Made by a program: the position numbers and the translations under genes. Shown one piece after another: positions 9,301 through 17,782 of a DNA stretch of 64,000 nt; within the stretch, counting starts at the first letter, position 1; every line of letters starts with the position of its first letter. The notes under the pieces were generated by a model. The model had not been told where the DNA came from and ran no database searches. It saw only the letters and a program-made list of their open reading frames with translations. The stretch is from a bacterium (GTDB lineage: Bacteria > Actinomycetota > Acidimicrobiia > Spongiisociales > JAENVV01): the NCBI GenBank assembly GCA_024641305.1, contig JAHEDI010000014.1, positions 3,810 to 67,809 of the forward strand. Direction: 5' to 3'.

Positions 9301-9609
9301 ATGTTGCGATCTTTCGATTACGTGGCGACCGCCTCGGTCATCCACGGATCACCAGCGAAACAGGCCTGGTCGACCTGGTGGTCTGGCCTGGTCGGCAACA
9401 CATATTTGACAAGCTACTTGGCCGACATCGCTGATTCTGCCCTGATCCCCGATTCCTCTGACGGCATAGACAGCTTGCTCGACGCCTTCATGGTTTCAAA
9501 GGCGTTGAGGGAGGTACATTGGGAACTAGCCAATCGTCCAGACTGGGTCGGTATTCCCGTGGCCGGAATCCGTCAGTTGCTTCATCAAGATCCACCATTC
9601 AGCGGGTAA
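6340..9609 (+). CDS. treS: Trehalose synthase fused to C-terminal maltokinase-like domain
   Basis: N-terminal TreS ([69 protein letters not shown]); C-terminal region with HGDYRLDE and [11 protein letters not shown] resembles maltokinase. Start at ATG 6340 or GTG 6331. Confidence 0.92.
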   Translation: [1089 protein letters not shown]

Positions 9610-10339
9610 GCGCTCGTCTTTCCGCCAGGAGTATCTCAAGCGATTGGGCGACTTCGACAGGGTCGGACACCCGGTAACGGGCCAGCGTTGGTCCGTCACC
9701 GACCTTGACGCCGACATCGTCATCTCCTAAAACCGCGAACGCATCTTCATCGGTGACATCATCACCAAAAAACACGATGCAATCGTATGACTCACGGACT
9801 TGCAAGCTTCTGATGGCGGCTCCCTTGTCGCCCTCACCGAGAACCAACTCGACCACCTGTTTACCCTCGATTACACGGGCCCCAAACCGGGACGCCACCG
9901 CCCGCGCCGCAGCGGATGCCTGATCTTTGTCCGAAACATGTCGGTAGTGAAAGGCCGCCCCGAGCGATTTGGGCTCGACAACTGCCCCGTCGAAGTCTGC
10001 CGCCACTGCCGAAAGCGCCTCCGAAATCGCAGCCACCGTCTGGTCCGCCTCTGAATCGACGTCCGACGGCCATGCGCCATGATCACCGATCAGGACTACC
10101 GAAGGTGGCACCTTGACAAACGTCGCCAACGTGTCGCGCGACCGCCCGGAAATGATGGCCGTTCCGACATCCTCAAGCTCAGCCAGTCCAATCAACGCCG
10201 CCACTGCCGGGGCATGCGGAATTGCGGCGGATGGATCATCCACGATGGGAGCCAACGTACCGTCGTAATCACAAGCGACCAGGAGTCGCGGTACGCCAGT
10301 CACTCTTCGGAGGGCGTCAACGAGTTCCTCCCCGATCAC
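9599..10339 (-). CDS. otsB: Trehalose-6-phosphate phosphatase
   Basis: LLVACDYDGTLAPIVDDP, FFGDDVTDEDAFAVL HAD motifs; 4-nt overlap with otsA. Confidence 0.93.
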   Translation of the reverse strand: MIGEELVDALRRVTGVPRLLVACDYDGTLAPIVDDPSAAIPHAPAVAALIGLAELEDVGTAIISGRSRDTLATFVKVPPSVVLIGDHGAWPSDVDSEADQTVAAISEALSAVAADFDGAVVEPKSLGAAFHYRHVSDKDQASAAARAVASRFGARVIEGKQVVELVLGEGDKGAAIRSLQVRESYDCIVFFGDDVTDEDAFAVLGDDDVGVKVGDGPTLARYRVSDPVEVAQSLEILLAERRALTR

Positions 10340-11691
10340 CGGTCTTCCAGTGTGGCCAGGCAGTCCCTGGCCCAGTCAAAAACATCTGCTTTACGAACCA
10401 TATTCCGAAGCTTGCGCATACGTTGCTGCTGCTCATCCACCGGCATGGTGGTGGCGTAGGACAGGGTCTCGACTACCGCGTCGACATCGTACGGATTCAC
10501 GATGAGCGCCGCCCGTAGCTGCTCTGCAGCGCCGGCGAATTCACTGAGCACCAGGACACCATCTCCCGCAGTGCGGCTGGCGACATACTCTTTGGCTACG
10601 AGGTTCATACCATCGCGCAGTGGCGTCACCAGCATGACATCAGCGGCAACGTAATAGGCAATAACCTCTTCCAACGGAAGGGTCCGGTACAAGTAGGACA
10701 CTGGCACCCACCCGGGTTCCCCGTAGGTACCGTTGATGCGCCCGACAATCTGCTCGATATCGATCCGTAGTTGCTGGTAGGCGGGTACTTGTTCACGGCT
10801 CGGAACCGCCACCTGCACGAATGCGAACTGATGGCGTTCTCGCGGTGAGCTGTAGAGTAGGCTTTCGAATGCCTCAAGCCGCAGGTCGATCCCCTTGGTG
10901 TAATCGAGTCGGTCCATACCGAGAATCACATGGTCGGGATCTCCGAGTTCAGATCGAATCTCAGCAGCCCGTTGCTGAACCCCGACGGAACTCGCCAACC
11001 GTTCAAACTCGGCTGTATCGATCGCGATGGGGGCAGGCTGGAGGTGCACCAACCTGCCTCGCCAACGGAGATCGCGTTTCCCGACGGCTTCGGCTCCGGC
11101 TAGGCGCCGGGCGGCTCGCGAGAAATTATCTGCGCTTTGCCGGGTTTGAAAGGCGATCACGTCGGACCCAAGCAGCCCCTCGACAATTTGGCGGCGCCAC
11201 GGCAGGCGGGCAAACACCTCGATCGGAGGGAACGGAATGTGAAGATAGAATCCGACGGTGGCATCGGGGACCACCGAACGCAGCATCGACGGCACGAGTT
11301 GTAGCTGATAGTCCTGAACCCAGACAATGTCCCCAACGGCAGCTACCTCAGCTGCTGCATCTGCATATTTCTGGTTGACGTCGACGTATGAACCCCAGTG
11401 TTGTCGGTCGAACTCCGGTGCCACGATGGCGTCGTGGTAGAGAGGCCAGAGTGTTGCGTTACAGAACCCGAAGTAAAAGCTATCGACCTCATCTTCACTA
11501 AGAGGGACGGGCTTTTGGCTAATTCCATCGTGGTCGAACGGTTCAGGGGCAAAATCCGGGATACCGGCCCAACCGACCCAGGCTCCTTCGGCATTCTGAA
11601 GAACCGGTCGGAGAGCCCTTACAAGACCACCGGGACTGATAGTCCAGTCTTCACCGTCCCAAGCCACGGGAAGCCGATTGGCTACAACCAC
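10336..11691 (-). CDS. otsA: Trehalose-6-phosphate synthase
   Basis: [75 protein letters not shown]. Confidence 0.95.
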   Translation of the reverse strand: MVVANRLPVAWDGEDWTISPGGLVRALRPVLQNAEGAWVGWAGIPDFAPEPFDHDGISQKPVPLSEDEVDSFYFGFCNATLWPLYHDAIVAPEFDRQHWGSYVDVNQKYADAAAEVAAVGDIVWVQDYQLQLVPSMLRSVVPDATVGFYLHIPFPPIEVFARLPWRRQIVEGLLGSDVIAFQTRQSADNFSRAARRLAGAEAVGKRDLRWRGRLVHLQPAPIAIDTAEFERLASSVGVQQRAAEIRSELGDPDHVILGMDRLDYTKGIDLRLEAFESLLYSSPRERHQFAFVQVAVPSREQVPAYQQLRIDIEQIVGRINGTYGEPGWVPVSYLYRTLPLEEVIAYYVAADVMLVTPLRDGMNLVAKEYVASRTAGDGVLVLSEFAGAAEQLRAALIVNPYDVDAVVETLSYATTMPVDEQQQRMRKLRNMVRKADVFDWARDCLATLEDR

Positions 11692-11753
11692 AATTCGCTT
11701 TACTGTTGCCCCCTCGTCACTCCCACCGAGACTAGCCCCCAGGGGATCCGCAG

Positions 11754-12173
11754 TCAGTCGGGTGCGGGAGGCTGTCGATCACGTTTTCGTTCCGAACGGG
11801 CCCGTTTGTCTGACAGCCGCTTTTCATGAGCCCGCCGGGGAATCCGAGTGGCCCGGCGAGTCGGACGGGGCCGCAGAGCCTCAGCAATCAGGTCGGCCAG
11901 CCGCTTTCTGGCCATCTGCCGGTTTCTCCACTGGGAGCGACTCTCATCAACCGTGATGGTGATGACGCCACCGTGGTGAGGAAGTTCAAGGTCGAGACGG
12001 TCCTTCTCGGTGTCTGAGAAAGCCGGCGACCCCAGCACATCGAATGACAGAATCGCCCGGGTATTTGAACGGTTGGCGTGTTGCCCGCCTGGACCTCCAG
12101 ACGTGCTGAACGTCCAGGTCAACTCTCCTTCCGAGATGATGTGTTGGGAGTCAATCCGCAAATCATCGTTCAT
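11754..12173 (-). CDS. arfB: Alternative ribosome-rescue / peptidyl-tRNA hydrolase ArfB (ICT1-like)
   Basis: MNDDLRIDSQHIISEGELTWTFSTSGGPGGQHANRSNTRAIL: GGQ motif without RF codon-recognition domain, basic C-terminal tail. ATG overlaps the menE stop (ATGA). Confidence 0.88.
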   Translation of the reverse strand: MNDDLRIDSQHIISEGELTWTFSTSGGPGGQHANRSNTRAILSFDVLGSPAFSDTEKDRLDLELPHHGGVITITVDESRSQWRNRQMARKRLADLIAEALRPRPTRRATRIPRRAHEKRLSDKRARSERKRDRQPPAPD

Positions 12174-13519
12174 GAGAACAAGTTTCGCACGGCGGTTCGC
12201 CGGATCTTGCCGATCGACGTTCTCGGAAGCGAATCGACCGTTCGCCAAACTTTCGGAATCTTGTACCCGGCCAACGTCTTGCGCAACTCGTCAGACAGAA
12301 AGTCGAACGAAACCTCTGCCGTCAGTTCAACAGCGGCCGCCACGACTTCACCCCAGGTTTCATCCGGGATCCCAACCACTGCCGCCGCTCGGACCGACAC
12401 GAGGGCTTCGAGGGCGTCCTTGACCTCGTCTGCCATCACGTTTTCCCCGCCACTGATGATCACATCTGAAGTACGGCCGGTGATACGGAACCCATCGTCG
12501 ACCATTTCGCCAAGATCTCCGGTCGCCAGCCAACCGTCTGGAAGTCGAGCGACGGAGTCCAGATACGTGGTGGTAACCATCGGGCCGCGCACTTCGATTT
12601 CGGAGCCATTCACCAACCGCATTTCGGCACCCGGGATCGGCGCCACGATCCGGCGCGGCGGATCACCAACTCGCGAGGTGGCGATCTGTGAACCGGCCTC
12701 AGTCATACCGTAGGTCGAAAGTACCCCGAGTCCTCGCCGATGGGCGCGGTCCAAGAGGGTTTGCTTGGCCGGGCCACCGCCTACCAGGACGGCCCGCACG
12801 TCGTATGTCCGGTCATCAAGATCGAGAATGGCGGCAACCTGGGTGGCCACGAATGACGCGATGGTTACCTGCTCGAGCGCGTCGGCGACAAGCGCCGGCT
12901 CAAACCGATCATGCAAGACCACTGCCGATCGACGCGCTGCGCTCCGAATCATGATGGCTGCACCTCCGACATGAAAGATCGGCAGCACCGCCAACCACAC
13001 GTCATCGGCGGTGTGACGAAGATGTTCAGCTGAGGCAGCTTGTCCGGCATCGACATTTGCCCAGGTAAGGACAACCCCTCGACCCTGGCCGGCTGAGCCC
13101 GAGGTGAACACCACCAAACATTCGCTGTCCCCCCGGTGGGGCCCGCCCGCATACGGCGGACCTATCGCCTCGTTGCTGATCGACGGTACCGACCAGGCTC
13201 TTTCGCCATCGTCAACCATCAACGACACGCCGGCCTCTTCGAGTTCCTGCGCCACTTCGCTGTCGGTCAGTCGGGTGTTCATGAGCACACAACTTCCCCC
13301 CGCTCGCCAGACGGCAAAGAGAGCCACCACTGAGGGCAGATCGTTGCGGGCCCAAAGGGCGACACGATTACCGTCTGCAACCCCTGCGCCACGCAGCGCC
13401 CCCGCCAATCGGCTTGCCCTGGCATCAACATCGGCGAACGAATGGACCACCCCGTCGATCACCAGGTAGGGGTGATCGGGGTCGGTTCGGGCCGCGCTAG
13501 ATAACCAGTCTTGAATCAC
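12170..13519 (-). CDS. menE: o-succinylbenzoate-CoA ligase
   Basis: AMP-binding enzyme (VVFTSGSAGQGRGVVLTWANV; STYGMTEAGSQIA; DGWLATGDLGE; RTSIGKIRR) in a men cluster. GTG start at 13519 7 nt after TACTGT; track N-terminal extension rejected. Confidence 0.88.
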   Translation of the reverse strand: MIQDWLSSAARTDPDHPYLVIDGVVHSFADVDARASRLAGALRGAGVADGNRVALWARNDLPSVVALFAVWRAGGSCVLMNTRLTDSEVAQELEEAGVSLMVDDGERAWSVPSISNEAIGPPYAGGPHRGDSECLVVFTSGSAGQGRGVVLTWANVDAGQAASAEHLRHTADDVWLAVLPIFHVGGAAIMIRSAARRSAVVLHDRFEPALVADALEQVTIASFVATQVAAILDLDDRTYDVRAVLVGGGPAKQTLLDRAHRRGLGVLSTYGMTEAGSQIATSRVGDPPRRIVAPIPGAEMRLVNGSEIEVRGPMVTTTYLDSVARLPDGWLATGDLGEMVDDGFRITGRTSDVIISGGENVMADEVKDALEALVSVRAAAVVGIPDETWGEVVAAAVELTAEVSFDFLSDELRKTLAGYKIPKVWRTVDSLPRTSIGKIRRTAVRNLFS

Positions 13520-13558
13520 AGCATCTACAGTATCGGCCAGACACGAAAAGGACGATCC

Positions 13559-14449
13559 ATGGTTTCTGAGTTGTTCGACCCCGACGCATGGGACATCGTG
13601 GAGGGATTCGACTTCACCGACATCACCTACCACCGCGCAAAGGCGCATGGAACGGTTCGTATCGCGTTCAATCGACCCGAGGTGCGCAACGCCTTTCGCC
13701 CGCACACCGTCGACGAACTGTTCCGGGCGCTCGACCATGCCCGGATGACCAGCAGCGTTGGTTGTGTGCTTCTCACCGGGAACGGTCCATCCCCGAAAGA
13801 CGGCGGTTGGGCGTTCTGTTCTGGAGGAGATCAGCGAATCCGGGGCAAGGACGGATACAAATACGAAGGCGACGATGGAGTCGATCCAGCCCGACTTGGC
13901 AGGCTCCACATCCTCGAGGTCCAACGCCTCATCCGGTTCATGCCAAAGCCGGTCATTGCGGTGGTTCCCGGCTGGGCTGCCGGAGGTGGCCACTCACTCC
14001 ATGTTGTCTGCGACCTCACCATCGCCTCCCGTCAGCACGCCATCTTCAAACAGACCGATGCCGACGTTGCGTCATTCGACGGCGGGTACGGATCGGCTTT
14101 GCTTGCTCGTCAAGTCGGGCAGAAATTCGCCAGGGAGATCTTCTTTATCGGTAGAGAACATGACGCCGAGGAGTCGCACCGGATGGGCATGGTGAACGTG
14201 GTCGTCGATCATGACGACCTTGAGACCAAGGCACTCGAATACGCCGAAGCCATCAACGGCAAAAGCCCGACCGCTATCCGGATGCTCAAATACGCCTTCA
14301 ACCTGCCAGATGACGGTTTGGTCGGCCAACAACTCTTCGCCGGCGAAGCCACTCGCCTCGCCTATGCCAGTGAGGAAGCTCAGGAGGGTCGCGACGCGTT
14401 CCTTGAGAAACGCGATCAGGATTACAGTCGATTCCCGTGGCACTTCTAG
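13559..14449 (+). CDS. menB: 1,4-dihydroxy-2-naphthoyl-CoA synthase
   Basis: DITYHRAKAHGTVRIAFNRPEVRNAFRPHTVDEL, WAFCSGGDQRIRG, crotonase fold; MenB-specific C-terminus. Confidence 0.95.
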   Translation: MVSELFDPDAWDIVEGFDFTDITYHRAKAHGTVRIAFNRPEVRNAFRPHTVDELFRALDHARMTSSVGCVLLTGNGPSPKDGGWAFCSGGDQRIRGKDGYKYEGDDGVDPARLGRLHILEVQRLIRFMPKPVIAVVPGWAAGGGHSLHVVCDLTIASRQHAIFKQTDADVASFDGGYGSALLARQVGQKFAREIFFIGREHDAEESHRMGMVNVVVDHDDLETKALEYAEAINGKSPTAIRMLKYAFNLPDDGLVGQQLFAGEATRLAYASEEAQEGRDAFLEKRDQDYSRFPWHF

Positions 14450-15324
14450 CTGTGGGGAGTCCGTGGGTCCAGGCAGCCAGACCGGCCACATTGTGGGCGG
14501 CGATGGCCCCGGTACTCGTCGCGGCCGGCCTGGCTTCCGGAGACGGGGTTTTTCGTTGGGATGCCTTTCTTGGCGCGGCAATTGGTTCGATGGCCATTCA
14601 AATCGCGACCAACTTCGCCAACGATGCCTCAGACGCCAAGCGAGGCGTTGATACGGAGGATCGAATCGGGCCGACCCGGATGGTTGCCTCCGGAGTCATC
14701 TCCGAGCGCCAGATGTGGAGGGCGACCTTCCTGACCTTCGGGGTGGCCGCGTTGGCGGGGATCTGGCTCGTGACCATTGCCGGATGGGTCATTGTGATAG
14801 TTGGAATGACTTCGATCATTGCCGGACTCGGGTACGTTGGCGGGCCTCGGCCATACGGGTACCGGGGACTCGGAGAACTGTTCGTATTCATCTTCTTCGG
14901 GATCGTCGCGACGGTGGTGTCGCGCTTCGTCCATGATCAAACGATTCCCCTCGACGCCTGGCTCCTGGCCATACCGATGGGATTCCTCGTAACGGCGATC
15001 CTGGTGGCCAACAATATCCGCGACATCGAAACCGACCGGGCCACCGGGAAACGCACCTTGGCCGTGATTCTCGGCCGACCAGGAACCAGACGGCTGTACG
15101 CCGCGCTTGTCTATGGGGCCTTTGCAGCCATCACCGTATTCGGTACATTCAGACTCACTCCGCTGGCCACACTGATCGCCGTTTTCTGGTTCCCGTGGGC
15201 AGTCCCTCTGGTACGGACAGTCAACAATGAAACTGCCGGCCCACCGCTCATCGGCGTCCTCAAAGGCACCGCCCGCCTACAACTTCTCGTTGCCTTCTCC
15301 CTGGCGCTCGGAGCGTCGGCGTAG
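14437..15324 (+). CDS. menA: 1,4-dihydroxy-2-naphthoate polyprenyltransferase
   Basis: UbiA-type: NFANDASDAKRGVDTEDRIGPTRMVASG, NNIRDIETDRATGKRTLAVILGR; polytopic. Confidence 0.93.
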   Translation: MALLAVGSPWVQAARPATLWAAMAPVLVAAGLASGDGVFRWDAFLGAAIGSMAIQIATNFANDASDAKRGVDTEDRIGPTRMVASGVISERQMWRATFLTFGVAALAGIWLVTIAGWVIVIVGMTSIIAGLGYVGGPRPYGYRGLGELFVFIFFGIVATVVSRFVHDQTIPLDAWLLAIPMGFLVTAILVANNIRDIETDRATGKRTLAVILGRPGTRRLYAALVYGAFAAITVFGTFRLTPLATLIAVFWFPWAVPLVRTVNNETAGPPLIGVLKGTARLQLLVAFSLALGASA

Positions 15325-15329
15325 GAGCC

Positions 15330-16049
15330 TCAGTACAGGAATCGGCTGATCAGATCTCCAAGCTCGGCCGGATCTTCACCAACAACCGCATGGCCGACCC
15401 CTTCGATAATGGCGAGTTGTGAACCGTCAATAGCCCTGTGCATCGTTTCGGCGATCGCCACATATTTGGCATCGTCTGCTCCTGCCACGATCAGCGTCGG
15501 GACTCGAATCTCAGCGAGTCGATCTCCAAGATAGGGCTGGGAACCCTGGCCGTAACCTACGAGTGCTCTGGCGAGACCATCGGCCGAGCTGAGAAGCCGG
15601 GTCTCGCGATCAACCGCCCGCCAAATGTCATGCCGCTTGGTAAGCCCACCAAACATCGGATTACCCAACCATTGGTCGATAAACGTTTCAACTCCGTCGA
15701 CGGCGAGGCCGGCAGCAAGACGTTCATCGCTGATCAGCCGCTCTTCCTTCTCGACCGGGTGGGCGATTCCTGGACCAGCCGAAATGAGCACGAGACCCGC
15801 CACCGGCCGCTCAAGGGCATACCGAAGGGCCAAACGGCCACCCATCGAATATCCGATCAGGACCGGTGGTTCTCCGCCCGCCAACCATTCGACCAGGCCG
15901 ACTACAGACTCGAATGTGGCTGGCAAGTCGCTGGAGGCACCGTGACCCGGCAAATCCGGAGCCTCAATGTGGCGGGGCAGGTAGTGCGATAGCTCGTCGA
16001 ACATCCGACCGGCTTGAGTAAATCCGTGCAATCCAATGAGGGCGCTCAC
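15330..16049 (-). CDS. Alpha/beta hydrolase, MenH-like
   Basis: VSALIGLHGFTQAGRMFDEL, LIGYSMGGRLALRYAL (GYSMGG nucleophile elbow), C-terminal GVGHAV; between menA and menD. GTG start at 16049, leaderless. Confidence 0.8.
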   Translation of the reverse strand: MSALIGLHGFTQAGRMFDELSHYLPRHIEAPDLPGHGASSDLPATFESVVGLVEWLAGGEPPVLIGYSMGGRLALRYALERPVAGLVLISAGPGIAHPVEKEERLISDERLAAGLAVDGVETFIDQWLGNPMFGGLTKRHDIWRAVDRETRLLSSADGLARALVGYGQGSQPYLGDRLAEIRVPTLIVAGADDAKYVAIAETMHRAIDGSQLAIIEGVGHAVVGEDPAELGDLISRFLY

Positions 16050-16107
16050 CCCTCCATTGTGGCACCTCCCGATCAAGCGTGATCCGGCGAACCACTAGCC
16101 TGGCGGC

Positions 16108-17775
16108 GTGCTCAATCGCAACTACGCATTTACCGTGCCGCTCCTTGGCGCCCTTCGCGACCTTGGCCTCGAGCATGTCGCAGTGAGTCCTGGTTCGCGC
16201 AACACGCCTTTGGCGATTGCGGCAGCTGAAACGGTCGGACTCGACGTGTCCGTGCACCTTGACGAACGAAGCGCCGCCTTCTTTGCTCTTGGCATGGCCA
16301 GGGCGGTCGGAAAACCAGTCGCATTGATCTCAACGTCGGGTACGGCCGCTGCCGAATATCTCCCGGCAGTGGTCGAGGCCCGGCTCTCGCACATCCCCCT
16401 CGTGATTCTTACCGCTGACCGGCCGCAAGAGTTGCGTGACACCGGAGCACCCCAAACCATCCGTCAGGCGGATCTCTACGGGACGTCGGTCAAGTGGGCC
16501 CACGATGCCGCCCCGCCCGATCCCTCGGCCGACCCCGCCAGATACGCGGTTCGACTCGGAGCGCAAGCCTGGGCCACGGCCCAGGAAACGCCGGCCGGGC
16601 CGGTTCACCTCAACCTGGCCTTTCGAGACCCGCTCGCTCCCACGCCAGCCACTGAAGACGCTCCCCCAGCGCCACCGACACCGACAATCCACCTCGGCAT
16701 CTCCGTCGCTACCGACGGCGCCTTGCTCGCCGTCGCCCGTCAAATCGGTAGCAAGAAGCTCCTCATCGTTGCCGGACCATCCGACAATCCTGAGACTGCG
16801 TCGGCCATCGCCGGACTCGCCGAAGCTGCCGACGCCCCAATCTTCGCTGATCCCCTGTCTGGCCTACGGGCCGGCCAACACGCGGTCGAACGGGTTGTTG
16901 CCACCGGCGACGCCCTTGCCCGGGCTGGCCGACTCGACAAGGATCTGCGCCCGGATATGGTCATTCGCTTCGGACCAGTCCCAACCTCAAAAGCTCTGTG
17001 GACATGGCTTGCAAAAACGGACGTACCTCAGGTGTGGGTGGATGCGGGCACGTGGCGAGAGGCAACCTCAAGCGCGTCAGTCATCGTGAGAGCCGACATG
17101 GCAGACACCGCCAGACGCCTTGCCGAACTCGTCGAACCGGCTGATCCCTCCTGGACACGGACCTGGGCAGCCAGCGAAGCGGCCGTGCTAGACGCTTGGG
17201 GAGTTCTTCCATGGCCATCAGAACCGGCAGTCGCCTCCGCGTTGGCGGCAGGGATGGTCGACGGTGCCAGCCTCGTCGTGTCCTCATCCATGCCGATTCG
17301 TGACGTCGATGCGTTCTTCGGGGTCCAGGATCGGCCCGTCCGAATCTTCGCCAACCGCGCTGCCAACGGCATCGATGGTGTCATCTCGACCGCGATCGGG
17401 GTAGCCGCCACCGGTCGCCCCACGTACCTGCTCATCGGTGATGTGGCCTTCCTGCATGACGCTACCGCCCTGGCGAGCGCCCGCCGCCTAGGGGTTGCTC
17501 TCACCGTCGTGCTGATCGACAACAACGGCGGGGGTATATTCCATTTCCTACCGCAGGCTGACCATCCAGAGCACTTTGAGGACCTTCTGGCTACGCCTCA
17601 CGGAACCAATTTGGTGGCCGTGGCAGAGGGGCTCGGGGCCACCGTCATCGAGCTCTCCACCATCGACGACTTTCTCGGTCATCTCGCCACCCCCGATGAC
17701 GTAAAAGTGCTTGTGGTGAGAACAGACCGCTCAGAGAATCTGACCCTTCACAAGCATCTCTTCAACCGGGGCTAG
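16108..17775 (+). CDS. menD: 2-succinyl-5-enolpyruvyl-6-hydroxy-3-cyclohexene-1-carboxylate synthase
   Basis: ThDP enzyme: VAVSPGSRNTPLAIAAAE, FFALGMARAVGKPVALISTSGTAAAEYLPAVVEA, NRAANGIDGVISTAIGVAA. Confidence 0.96.
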   Translation: MLNRNYAFTVPLLGALRDLGLEHVAVSPGSRNTPLAIAAAETVGLDVSVHLDERSAAFFALGMARAVGKPVALISTSGTAAAEYLPAVVEARLSHIPLVILTADRPQELRDTGAPQTIRQADLYGTSVKWAHDAAPPDPSADPARYAVRLGAQAWATAQETPAGPVHLNLAFRDPLAPTPATEDAPPAPPTPTIHLGISVATDGALLAVARQIGSKKLLIVAGPSDNPETASAIAGLAEAADAPIFADPLSGLRAGQHAVERVVATGDALARAGRLDKDLRPDMVIRFGPVPTSKALWTWLAKTDVPQVWVDAGTWREATSSASVIVRADMADTARRLAELVEPADPSWTRTWAASEAAVLDAWGVLPWPSEPAVASALAAGMVDGASLVVSSSMPIRDVDAFFGVQDRPVRIFANRAANGIDGVISTAIGVAATGRPTYLLIGDVAFLHDATALASARRLGVALTVVLIDNNGGGIFHFLPQADHPEHFEDLLATPHGTNLVAVAEGLGATVIELSTIDDFLGHLATPDDVKVLVVRTDRSENLTLHKHLFNRG

Positions 17776-17782
17776 CCGTCGA

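Noticed and set aside
11718-11734. TAGTCT-8-GTG as a leaderless start for otsA at 11720
   Set aside because: Frame checked by hand: GTG ACG AGG GGG CAA CAG TAA stops at once; the hexamer may still be a -10 for a short-leader otsA transcript.
13520-13993. N-terminal 158-aa extension of the menE track ORF
   Set aside because: Runs antisense through menB, lacks homology to acyl-CoA ligases, and a leaderless promoter plus GTG at 13519 gives a standard MenE length.
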